64,000 nt of DNA, taken from contig VXBP01003483.1 of NCBI GenBank assembly GCA_013400115.1, forward strand, positions 186,001 through 250,000, in the 5' to 3' direction. The stretch comes from Rhinopomastus cyanomelas. Its lineage: Eukaryota; Chordata; Aves; Bucerotiformes; Rhinopomastidae. The notes beneath the pieces were generated by a model. The model did no database searches. It was given only the letters and a program-made list of their open reading frames with translations, and was not told the DNA's origin. Positions 10,601-21,485 of this stretch are shown here, in pieces (positions within the stretch are counted from its first letter, which is position 1; each line of letters begins with the position of its first letter). Position numbers and translations under genes: made by a program.

Positions 10601-13600
10601 TAGCCCCAGCGCTTCCTAGGCTGCCTTTGTTACAGTGATAGAAGCAGGAGTGAGAGATGATGATTACTCTGGCTGAGGTTTGTCATTCGATCTGAAGTTA
10701 GTGAATATGAGGTGACAGCTGTAAGCAGCATAGACAGCACTGCTAATTCTAAGGCATCAGGGGCTCCATACAGTAAGGAAATAGGGAAATAACCGAATGG
10801 AACAAATTTAATTTAGCAAATACTTTAGCACAGAGGCTAATGATATCGATGTCACAGAATGACTGTGAGCACAGGTTGTCCAAAGAAATGAACAATGAGG
10901 GACCCCTGGGACTTCATGAAAGGGAAGTCTTGTGCTCAAACTCGTACTTGGAACGTGATGTCCAGGAAGACACAGCACACACCCAAACCCCTCTCAACCA
11001 CTAAGAATGTTTTCCAAGAGTAATTTTTCTCCTGCCACAGGGATCTGCTTAAAATCAAACTATTCTCCTACTACCAAGTCTGCATCTACCCCCAGATACC
11101 CTCTCTCTGACTTCAAGACACTAACTGTACTACCAAATCACCCACATTTTTTTTTAATGTTCCAATTAGTTTTTCTTCCAAGGAAATTTTCAACTTGAAT
11201 AATGATATGGAAGACAATCTCTACTGTTGTTCCAGTAAAATATGATTTTATGCTTACTGTGATTTTTTTTTAAAAAAGTAATATAAAGCATCAAACAGTC
11301 ACAAAATATTCCTTGTCTGGCTGACTGCAGATTTTATGGGCTGGAAAGACAAAATGCGGTCCTTTCTCTTTAAAATTATGGATGTTAAAATCAGCGATGT
11401 GTAAAATGCAATATGCAATACCTTTTTTTATGTACAGACAGCCACCATCTCCATTTCAAGGGCTTTGTGCTGATCACAGAATGGGAGGGGTTGGAAGTGA
11501 TCTCAGGAGACCTAGTTCTACCCCTGTGTCAGAACAGGTGATGCTGGTGACAAGCATGCAGCCTGCTCTCCTCTGTACACTATAAATTTCCAGTGGAAAC
11601 TTCAAAGTTAGCCCTTTATTTTTCATTCCATCAAATTTCCCTGCACTGAGTGTAGACATCAGGGCTGAAGCTTCTGGATGTTGCTACAGGCATAAAGTTT
11701 GTAACTTCTTTTGTAGCCTATCGGCAGCCTTACAATAACAAGGCCGTACTCATCTCAATAGTGAAAACAATTCGCTGGGTTTTAAACACAACAGACTGCT
11801 TTATTTCCCAACCCACCCTATCATGATTGAATGTTAAGCCTTTGATGTCATTTGCTGATAAAACATGGTGGTGTAACATCAACCAGGAAGTTATGGCAGC
11901 ATGTCATTAGAAGGACTTGTCAGAGCACTATTCTGTAACGATGGTACACTTAAGGTTAGCCGTGAATTAGTCACTGGTAGAAGCTAAATAACTAAACATT
12001 CCAAGCCGTTGTTCTACATGTTAGTCACAGTTGCTCCCTGTCTACGGAAACACCACAAACATCACAAGAACCTATCTACGCAAAGCCTAATCTGCTATCT
12101 GCCATCATCAGGAATGTTATGATTCACCCATTTCAATTCCTGCCAGTTAAACATTTGTAGTAACTAGATGAGACCAATGGGATGAGCAACCTATTAGTAA
12201 GTAATCCAAAAGGTACTTTAAAAGAAAATATATTTACTTAAATCTAGCTCTTTCTGTACACAAAATGAGACTTATAACCACATATCACAGCCTCCTGTCT
12301 CTTGATTGTGTGCTGTTATCATTGCCAAATTACTGAAGCTGCTGTTCTGTGTGGGAGGTGTTAAAACCTTTTTTTTAGAGACAGATAATTGGATCAACTA
12401 AGGATGTGGGTTTTATCTTCAGTTGGTTTTCTCCAATGTTTTTGATAATGTTATTGATGTGGAAGGAATATTGTCTAGCAGGCTGAGCAAGTTGCCAGAA
12501 GGGTGTTAAAGGTCTTCACTGTAGCTGTGAACAGAGTCCCAAAAGATTCACGTTTTGCTTACTATGAACCAGAGCATCACTGAGCATCAGAAAAGAGCTG
12601 ACTGCAGAACCAAAGTCTTTACTCCACGTCACTGTTTTATGCCTCAAGATTAGTTTCAGTATATATGGATGTTGAAGCACATCCCCTGCTCTCTCTCCCT
12701 CCAAAAAAGAAATCTCTCATCCTTCCACACAGACCCTTTTCTTTCCCTGTTGGTTTTGTCTTTTTATATTTAACAAAGTGATTTGCTTCTCCACCTGAGA
12801 GAGACAAAATAAATGTCACTGATTCTAACCTCCACTTTCAGTCATGAGTGACCTAACAGCATTTTTATATAACTGGAGGCATCTCTCTCAGCTCAAGTAC
12901 TATAGAAACCCAGATTATTTCACATAGCTCTAAAGGAGAACTTGCTAAAGAAAACTGGGTCTAAAACAAACAGTAAAGAAAATTTTCTTATCTGAATCAA
13001 ATGTTTTCCTTAGTATCTGTCGCTCTATAATTGGCAGAGAAGACAACTCTGATGTCTTCCCACAATGCTTAAGTTTCCATATGATGAAAGGAACCCCTGA
13101 AAATGTGGCAGAGTGTATTTTGAATCGCTGGTAGAAAATTCAGTTTGTATTAAAGTTAGTTAAATAAAGGTCCAGCAGCTCTTGTTAATCCATTCCTTCT
13201 AAATACATTGAATATTCTTTCATGGGTCACTCATGTCCTGGAAAATTTAGTGCAACTTTCATTTCTACCAACTCAGGAACACCTACTGTATTTTGATGAG
13301 CCTGATCTGAAAGGCTACTACGTACTTTGGCTTCAGACAGGTGTATTTTGAAGAAGTTTTAACATTAAGATATGAAGATGGATAATAATTGTAAGTGTGT
13401 ATTACAAATTCATTGAAATGTACTTTATTTACTTTATTAAATCAAATTAATTTCCCTTTAGTCCAGTGAACCTTTCAGTGGAATTAATGGAGTTAATCAA
13501 AAGAATGATTTTTTGTGAAAAGGCATTTCATTACTCCCTCAACATGGCAGAAAAATGGTAATATCAGTGTAAATTTCTTCTCAACAGCATTACAAAAGAC

Positions 13601-15339
13601 ACAATAATGAGTGGACAAATTTCTTTCCTTATATATTATTTGCTGATGATGTTGCCAGCCAAAAGGCCAATTCGTGCCAGTTTTGAAACTAGTTTTTATG
13701 CCACCAATAACTGTCTAATGCTGGACGAAAAGACACATCTGTGGTGACAGATCTGTATCTTAAAGCTTCCTATAGAACCTTTCACTATAATTTTAAGAGC
13801 AAAATTATGTGTGTCTGTTCTGTCCACAGGTAGATGAGATTTAACAAAGTCATTTCCATTAGGAAATGTCAAATGGTTACTTCTGTGTAAAGAAGCTGTT
13901 GTAAACTTTCATAGCGACATTAGAAATTCCTTACAGCATCTCCTATTTATTTATAGCTGAACTGTATAGTCTATTAATTTGGGTTCCAGATACAGCAAAG
14001 CAGGACTGAATATAGTGAGAAACCAATAAACCAAATGGATGTCTGGTGCAGTACTGGTCTAAACGTACACGACAGGCATATCAAGGGGTAAAACAAGCAA
14101 ACCAGAAAAAATACTCTCACAACAGACCAAGTAAGAGGCAACAGATCAAACAAGGTTTCAATTCCACCTTTCCTCATGAATAATTTCATTAAAGCAATAG
14201 TTGTGAAAGCTGCTCAACAACTCTCAAAGACTTGTTCTACCTGAGACTACTCAAGTAAGCAAGTGTTACTGCTCAAGGCTTCCTGTGTTTTTACACTGTA
14301 GGTGCAATATAACAGGAACAGTACTCCTGCAGAGGAATACTTCAGCAGCATTTCAGCTCAAGTGCAAGAGTTTACTAAAACTCTACCTGCCAGTTATAGA
14401 ACCAGCACCTCTTTGAAAACAATCTACAGGGCGCAGGGAATGCTAGCTGTGTTTAAGTGCATATCTTGATGTTCACACAAGATTGCCACAAAAGCACTGT
14501 TTCTGTAGCCCTAGGTCAGCACGAGTCTCTTCATTACCAACATTTTTCATAGAGGAAGGTAAATATTTGAACAGAAGACGAAATGTAATTTGCATGTCTC
14601 TCCAAAAAGCAATTCTAAGACTCCATTTTGATAAAAGTTCCACATCACCACTTGACTGTGCCATCTCTTGAAAGAGAAGAATTCTTTTAATTTCTGTCGA
14701 ACAGGGTATTCTGGATCAACTTGGCTATTAATGTAGTACTTCCCATTTCCATGTCACTTTACAGCTGCTTTCACAAAAAATAATTAAGAAAAACCCTCAC
14801 GCAAATGCTAGTTCTCATTAACACAGAACAAGCTGAAGATTAAAGGACCATTTATTACATATGTAGGTAGTCACCTCTCACTGTAACATCTTGAATAACT
14901 CGATCCTAAGTAACTACTCCAAAATTAAAACAGAAATTATCTTAGGCCACTTGCATTCCCCTTCAGCAATCTGCAAAGATATCAGGCTATGGGCCATCCC
15001 GATTGGGAAATAATTTGCAATAGTGACAAAAGGAATTTTTAAAAGAAGCACTTGGATCTAGAATCTGGATGCAAAAATGGATAAATAAAACATAGTAAGT
15101 AATGTGCTAACACGCAATAGGTGTTCCTGATGCTTCCAGACAAAGTGCATCTTTAGAAGAAAAACATGAGCTTTCTAGATTTAGAGTAAAGTGCGGTTCA
15201 TTGAAACACTGTAAGGGAAGGAAGGATCTGCCTTGTACTGAAATGCTGATGTTTTGCAGTCTAACTCATTCTTACTTGTATTAATGAATGTTGCCTCCCA
15301 GACACTGAAATTTCACCACGACCAGTTAGGCAGAAGTGA
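10601..15339. other. non-coding intergenic stretch
   Basis: No coding exon recognised. A weak CR1-like tail may lie at 11474-11545. The rest shows nothing I can name; all open frames are under 75 codons. Confidence 0.4.
11474..11545 (-). mobile_element. possible degraded CR1 3' end
   Basis: 'cacagaatgggaggggttgg' followed by 'ctcaggagacctagttctac' resembles the complement of an old CR1 tail. No octamer array remains. Could be chance. Confidence 0.4.
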
Positions 15340-16080
15340 ATCAAGGCAATACTAGGCACAAATACAGGCTGGGCAGCAACTGGCTGGAGAGTGGCCCTGA
15401 GGAGAGGGACTTGGGGGTGCTTGTGGACAAAAGGCTCAACATGAGCCAGCAGTGCACTTGCAGCCCAGAAGGCAAACCTGATCCTGGGCTGCATCAGGAG
15501 AAACGTGGCCAGCAGGTTGAGGGAGGTGATTCTCCCCCTCTACTCTGCTCTGGTGAGACCCCACCTGGAGTACTGCGTCCAGTTCTGGAGCCCTTATGAC
15601 AAGAAGGATGTGGATGTGCTGGAGCAAGTGCAGAGGAGGGCCAGGAGGATGATCAGAGGGCTGGAGCACCTCTTCTATGAGGATAGACTGAGGGAATTGG
15701 GGCTGTTCAGTCTGGAGAAGAGGAAGCTCCGAGGTGACCTTATTGTGGCCTTCCAGTATCTGAAGGGGGTCTACAAAAAGGCTGGGGAGGGGCTTTTTAG
15801 AATGACGAGTAGTGACAGGACTGGGGGCAATGGAGCAAAGCTGGAGATGGATAGATTTAGAGTGGATGTGAGGAGGAAGTTCCTCACCATGAGAGTGGTG
15901 AGAGCCTGGAATGGGTTGCCTGGGGAGGTGGTGGAGGCCCCGTCCTTGGAGATGTTTAAGGCCAGGCTGGATGGGGCTCTGGCCAGCCTGGTCTAGGGTG
16001 GGGTGTCCCTGCCCATGGTGGGGGGGTTGGAACTGGATGATCAGGTGGTCCCTTCCAACCCTGAGTGATTCTGATTCTGT
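15340..16080 (+). mobile_element. CR1 LINE, ORF2 C-terminus plus 3' UTR
   Basis: The element begins within the RT thumb region ([32 protein letters not shown]). It continues in an overlapping frame open for 163 codons (15505-15996), including [40 protein letters not shown] sequence and a natural stop after DGALASLV. The 3' UTR then follows ('gtgtccctgcccatggtggg', 'ccttccaaccctgagtgatt'). One frameshift separates the two frames. It is the best-preserved ORF2 tail in the window and belongs to a different subfamily from the copies at 8.9, 20.4 and 40.1 kb, whose tail is 'ctttcgaggtcccttccaat'. Confidence 0.92.
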
Positions 16081-16183
16081 AACTTCTCCAGTGAGGTGAC
16101 CCTGCTGTGTCAGGGGGATTGGACTAGATGATCTTTCGGGGTCCGTTTCAATGCCTAATGATTCTATGACTCTATGATTCTAA
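16081..16183 (+). mobile_element. second CR1 3' end abutting the first
   Basis: Directly after the previous CR1 tail comes another, of the other subfamily: 'gaccctgctgtgtcaggggg', 'ggactagatgatctttcggg', ending in octamer repeats at about 16160-16181. Either one element inserted into the tail of the other, or the first captured this end by target-primed insertion at the octamer. Confidence 0.8.
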
Positions 16184-16515
16184 GTCAAATTAAGCATGAT
16201 CAGGAAGAATCTTGCCAGCTGAGCAAGGAGCACAAACCCATACATCCAGCACATGTACACAAGAAAACATAATTTTTGATACTTTCATTTACTTTGAATA
16301 GTTACAGTTGAAAAGACCGAATTCAGGACAAGAACCATTTGCTGAAAGTAGTAACTGGACATAAATTTCTGTACTATTTGGTAATCAGAACAGAAAGACA
16401 CACAAAATGACTCAGTGAAAATCTGTTCCAGAGAAAGCAATGAAAATCAATGAGCAAAGCCTGTGCTGCAGACAAGAAACAACACACTAGAAACAAAAAA
16501 ACCTCAGCACTAGTA

Positions 16516-16570
16516 AGGATGGTACGTTATCAGTGAGGGTGGCATGTTATCCATGAGGATGGTATGCTAT
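16516..16570 (+). repeat. 20-bp minisatellite, 2.75 copies
   Basis: Three consecutive units start at 16516, 16536 and 16556, all of the form AGGRTGGYAYGYTATC. Each differs from the next at a few positions. Confidence 0.75.
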
Positions 16571-17772
16571 TTTTAAAAGTTTACTTATTAACAGATTACT
16601 TGCAAAAAAGAAACAGACCTACTTATTTTCCTTATCCTTACAGTCTGAGAGTCTAAAGATCATCCAAAGATCAAAGACCTTGTATCTTTCACAATCCCTT
16701 CCTCGACTTTTTAATAAAGCTAATCAAATAGAAGTAGATTTACAAAATGACTTCAAGGTTTGGAATCTTACAGGTGAAACTGCTTTGCTAGTAAGATTAT
16801 AAAATACACACAGCTAAAATAAAAGTGTAAGTTTAAGCAAGGGTCCTAATGCAACTCCAATACCAACGACTTAATGAGCTCAACTCACTGCGTGGGTTGA
16901 TCATTTCTCCTCCCCTCATTACAGCACTGTAGGGGTATTCCAGCTCCTTTAATGCTGCACTGTGCTACTTTGGCCATATCCTACAAGGGAGCAGGGCCAG
17001 TAAACTTTGTCTGCCAGTATACACAGAAATGTGGCTCATATTTTTACTGATGAAGTGTAGGAAAATACAGCAAATGACACCACCTTGTACAATCTACCCA
17101 AACATAGATTACATTTTTCATACATCTTTGTATTCTTTCCCACTTTGCAAAGCCTTGACCAAACTGAAAAGGTCTAATTCATGCAGTAATGGTTGGTGGT
17201 TATAATTTTCACTTCCAATCCAGAAATGGAAAAAATTGTCCAAACCAAAAATGCATTTATCTCTATGGAGAACTGTTATTTTCTTTCACTTTCGATAAAT
17301 ATGTCTTAATAGGATGTTTATAATATGTCAGATAACACAAGCTTGATGATAAATTGCTGACTATGATCTGTACCCAGTACCAAAAGGATGTGCTGTTTCA
17401 GTGCTATAAACTCTGTGGAGTACAGTGACCATCACTACAAACTGGTAGCAGCACCTTTGTTACAATTTTAGTTCCTCTGCAAGGAATTACTAGCCAGTGA
17501 GAAGGAATTTTGACCATCCAAACACTTTTAAAACATGGCAGGTGACATCCTATGCCAAGACATTAGAAAATGTTATAATCATGCCTGCTTGAAACTGATT
17601 TTTAATGCAGAAGCAGACCAGGAATTTTAAAACTTTGTGCCATAATGTACCATAAACATAAACATGATTTCCTCTTGAGCTACAAACATGTGCCATCCGC
17701 ACGTGGCTGGAAAGCTGCCTAACAAGCTGACAACTTCTGAATTAACCTTGTGTGAAAGTAGCTCAGGTTATC

Positions 17773-17924
17773 TATTTATAAAGTCATACCACAGGTGTTG
17801 CCTACAGTGGAATATTACAGCGAGCAGCAGCTAACGGAGCTATTGTCATTTTGATGCGACCCAGGTGCTCGGTTGTGCCGTGTGAGTCTTTCTCGCTAGC
17901 GCCCGCAATTACAAATTCAGAGCG
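17773..17924 (+). promoter_or_regulatory. possible promoter or conserved regulatory element
   Basis: A TATA-like TATTTATAAAG at 17773-17783 is followed, from 17821 to 17924, by nine CpGs in about 104 bp in a region otherwise poor in CpG. No exon or donor site was identified downstream, so it may be an enhancer or a chance cluster. Confidence 0.25.
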
Positions 17925-18665
17925 CCCAGCATCTGGTGCAGGAAGACAACAGAAATTACCATTTCTGTTTCCCAGGGGTCATGGATTAAACATGGCTTGC
18001 ACCTGTTCTGTTTACTGCTGAGCTGGCAAGAGCAGCATTATTGCTTTTAGCCTTTCATTAGTTCAAATTTTACAGCTTCAACATCCAACACAGTATGGTC
18101 CAGTTTTTAATTTGACCCAAATATTGTTCATCCCAGGCAAACCTCTAGACACATTTATTTTCATCAGACTGGTCTCAAAAAATGCTGAATCATGTAGGTA
18201 ACAGAAAACACTATTTTTATCAAGTAAATTAACACAAGGCAGATTACACTTCTACACATTAAATACTCCTGTCTCATATGAAAGTCTTCCTCTGCTCTTT
18301 GAGCAGAAGCAGAAGCATAAGCATCAGCACAATATGTCTGATTTTTCCTCTGCCTAGTACTAATTACAGTTGTTGGAGATCAAGATAGTTACAAAAGCTT
18401 TCCTCTCCACTGGCAATGCTGAACAATTAGCTGGTCCCACCACTGGGAATGGGCTTGTACACGTGTCCTTGCTGCAATGCGCTTTGCTCCAGCTGCCCAT
18501 CGCAAACCTGGCAACAACCTATTAGCATTCTCCATGCTGCTCGAGATTCCCTGCCTGGGCAGACCCACTGGAGAGGAAATACCCGTGATGAGCAGTCCTT
18601 GTCTCATCCACTGTGAGTTTCATCTTACAGAGGAGGTGCCAACAGAAGAGAAAGTGAAGAACAGT

Positions 18666-18673
18666 CTCTAGAA
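18666..18673 (+). repeat. left 8-bp target duplication of hAT copy A
   Basis: CTCTAGAA, repeated exactly at 18838-18845. Eight bp is the target-duplication length of the hAT superfamily. Confidence 0.85.
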
Positions 18674-18837
18674 CAGGGGTCCTCAAACTTTTTAAACAGG
18701 GGGCCAGTTCACTATCCCTCAGACAGTGTCGGGGGCCGGGCTATAGTTTGTGCTGCCTGGCTTGTCCTGCCTAGGAGTGAGAGGGAGAGACGGAGGAGAC
18801 GCCCAGCCTGGCCGGCAGTCGGCTGGAAGACCCCCTG
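18674..18837 (-). mobile_element. hAT-type MITE, internally deleted copy A
   Basis: This 164-bp non-autonomous DNA transposon starts CAGGGGTCCTCAAAC and ends GACCCCCTG, giving short inverted termini, and is flanked by a perfect 8-bp repeat. Its left arm ('gggccgggctatagtttg') matches the reverse complement of the right arm of the 482-bp element at 32709-33190. Its middle ('tgtcctgcct', 'gagggagaga') matches that element's interior in the same reverse sense. So it is the same family, inverted relative to copy B, with about 320 bp lost. It encodes no transposase. Confidence 0.88.
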
Positions 18838-18845
18838 CTCTAGAA
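18838..18845 (+). repeat. right 8-bp target duplication of hAT copy A
   Basis: Second exact copy of CTCTAGAA. Confidence 0.85.
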
Positions 18846-19942
18846 TGTCAAGATGATCAGTGAAGCATAGGAGACCCTATCTGTGCCCCACCATCACCTG
18901 CCACTGACTCCTACAGAGATCTGAACAGCAGCTGTTAAAGCTTGAACCCAGGCTAACCTTCTCCATGGGCTCTGGTGCTGTGGTACTTACATGGGTGACT
19001 CCACTGAGCTGCACAAACCTCCTTACAGCAAACCTTGACTAAGAAACATCCAGGAGCTCTGCTGGGGCTTGCTTTAGTGTTCAAAGACCTCACCAGTAGC
19101 TACCACTGTATCTGTATGTGCTGTAACTGCTTTTCTGCTCTGTCACTCCTGAAACAGCTTTGTCCACCAGTGAGAAATAATCTCCAGATGGCTTTGGGTA
19201 CCGCTTCCTTTAAGGAGAGTTTTGTACTGCTAGACATTTCAGAGTATCCAAGGAAGTCTGCGTAGTGCTGTCCAGTGAAAACACAGTGCTGAGCCCGCTG
19301 CTAGAAAGGCTGAAAACTAAGAAATTGGTCCAAAGGTCACTATTTGGAACAGAGCAGCTACATAATAACTTACGGATTTGCTGACCCCATGTTGAAAGAA
19401 TCTTGTGTTTAAAGACAGCTAAAGAACAGAGGACAATAAATTAGTTGTTGTGCACTGAAAATGTACTGACAACAAAAATGGAATGTTTATTTCACCGCTA
19501 CTGCATAAAAAGCAAAAAAAGTACCTATGCTAATAGGTACTTGTGGTAATTGTACATATTAAAATGCAATTGGTCATGCATTTTGTGTATAGAATCTTGA
19601 GTTCAATTCATTGTCTGCCCCAGGAAATACTGAGAACAGCTATTATTTACAGTCATGTTTATTTACACCATTCTGGAAAAGAAAGAGACTTGCACTAGGT
19701 CTGATGTTTTTCTGCATGATCAGTGTCTAGCAATCTTTGCATGAATGAGACAGCCAAACGCATCTGAAGTAGAACCCACACTTGTACTCTCTGCCTGCTG
19801 CAGTATTAGTGATAATGCTTTTCTTTCTGCTTCATGTCACTACTTGGCAAAGGAACTCAGGCTCCTTCCCCATCTTAAAAAATATTACTGAAGAAGGACA
19901 GAAAGGTAAAACTCCACAGATAGATTTGCACCTAAGAGCAAA
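18846..19942. other. non-coding stretch
   Basis: No exon or transposable element recognised. It contains one perfect hairpin at 19519-19542. Confidence 0.35.
19519..19542. repeat. perfect 10-bp inverted repeat, 4-nt loop
   Basis: AAGTACCTAT, GCTA, then ATAGGTACTT. The arms are exact complements. No T-run follows and no known element was recognised around it. Confidence 0.7.
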
Positions 19943-20081
19943 TCTGGAGACTTCCAAACCCTGCATGGACTTGTTCCTGTGTGATCTGCTCCAGGAGGAT
20001 CTGCTCTAGGAGGACCTGTTCTGGCAGATGGTTGGACTTATTACCTCCAGAGGTCCTTTCCAACCCCTGCGAATCTGTGAT
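19943..20081 (+). mobile_element. degraded CR1 3' end with 15-bp tandem repeat
   Basis: 'catggacttgttcctgtgtg' and 'aggtcctttccaacccctg' mark a CR1 tail on the plus strand. Within it, a 15-bp unit (GATCTGCTCCAGGAG and variants) is repeated three times at 19983-19997, 19998-20012 and 20013-20027, an internal expansion of the normal 'gatcctgct...' segment. Confidence 0.75.
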
Positions 20082-20425
20082 ACAAAATCCCAAGGAAACA
20101 CTGTTCTCACTAGTGCTACACCTTCTGTAAGCCTTTGTGCTGCTGGCAGCAGTCCTCTTTAATTGGCCACTGACTCTGTAGCAGTTCCGGCCATTCACAG
20201 AACAAAGGGTCAGCCCCTAAGAGGGCTGATAAGCTATTGTAGACATTACTAGAAAGGAAGAAATACACCCACTTAGGGCTTGCTCTCCTAGAAAGGGACA
20301 TACCAGGAAGAAAACAGTCTTTCAAGACAGAACTTCAAGTAGCAGAAATTAGGGAGCTGCCTTATACTGTGGCTATGTGTAGAAGCCCAGTATGAGCCCC
20401 TTTAAGCAGAGGTGTCAGATTAGTT

Positions 20426-21485
20426 CATAGAATCATAGAATCATTAGGGATTGGAAGGGAACCCAAAAGATCATCTAGTCCAATCCCCCTGACATAGCAG
20501 GATCACCTAGATCAAGTCACACAGGAACACATCCAGGCGGATTTTAAACATCTCCAGTGAAGGAGACTCCACAACCACCCTGGGCAGCCTGTTCCAGTGC
20601 TCTGTCACCTTCACTGTGAAGAAGTTTCTTCTCATATTGATGTGGAACCCCCTATGTTCCAGCTTACAACCATTGCCCCTCGTCCTATCACTAGATGACA
20701 TCGAGAAGAGCCTGGCTCCATCCTCCTGACACCCACCCCTCACATATTTCTAAACATTAATGAGGTCACTCCTCTTCTCCAATGAGTCTCCTCCAAGCTA
20801 AAGACACCCAGCTCCCTCAGCCTGTCCTCATAAGGGAATTGCTCCACCTCCTTAATTATCCTTGTTGCCCTACGCTGGACTCCCTCCAGTAGCTCCACAT
20901 CCCTCTTGAACTGAGGACCCCACAACTGGACACAATACTCCAGATGTGGTTTCACTAGGGCAGAGTAGGGGGGGAGAAGAACCTCTCCTGGTCTGCTAAC
21001 CACCCCCATTCTGATTCATCCCAGGATGCTGTCGGCCCTCTTGGCCACAAGAGCACACTGCTGGCTCATAGTCATCCTTCTGGCCACCAGGACCCCCAGG
21101 TCCCTTTCTCCTAAACTACACTCCAACAGGTCAGTCCCCAGCCTATACTGGTACCTGGGGTTGTTCTTGCCCACATGCAAGACTCTACACTTACCCTTGT
21201 TATACTTCATTACATTTCTCTCAGCCCAGCTCTCCAGCCTGTCCAGATCTCACTGAATGGCAGCACAGTCTGCAGGGGTGTTGGCGACACCACTCAGTTT
21301 TGTGTCATCAGCAAAGCTGCTGAAAGTGCACCCTAATCCCTCATCAAAGTCATCAATGAACAGATTGAACAGGACTGGTCCCAGCACCGATCCCTGGGGC
21401 ACTCCACTAGATACAGGCCTCCCACAGGCCTCTGTCCCATTGACCACCACTCTCTGACTTCTGTCCTGCAGCCAGCTGAGGAAAC
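20426..21485 (-). mobile_element. CR1 LINE, RT to 3' end
   Basis: On the minus strand this runs from RT sequence ([20 protein letters not shown], then [17 protein letters not shown] and [10 protein letters not shown], which includes the F-A-D-D catalytic box) near 21450-21290. It continues through the thumb and C-terminal region ([36 protein letters not shown]) to the CR1 tail at 20426 with octamer remnants. Frameshifts split the reading frame into four pieces, so it is inactive. About 1.06 kb survives of a 4.5-kb parent. Confidence 0.93.

Larger units (their letters stand above)
16184..18665. other. non-coding stretch with one CpG-rich spot
   Basis: No exon recognised. It contains a short 20-bp minisatellite (16516-16570) and a small CpG cluster downstream of a TATA-like motif (17773-17924), listed separately. 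Confidence 0.4.
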
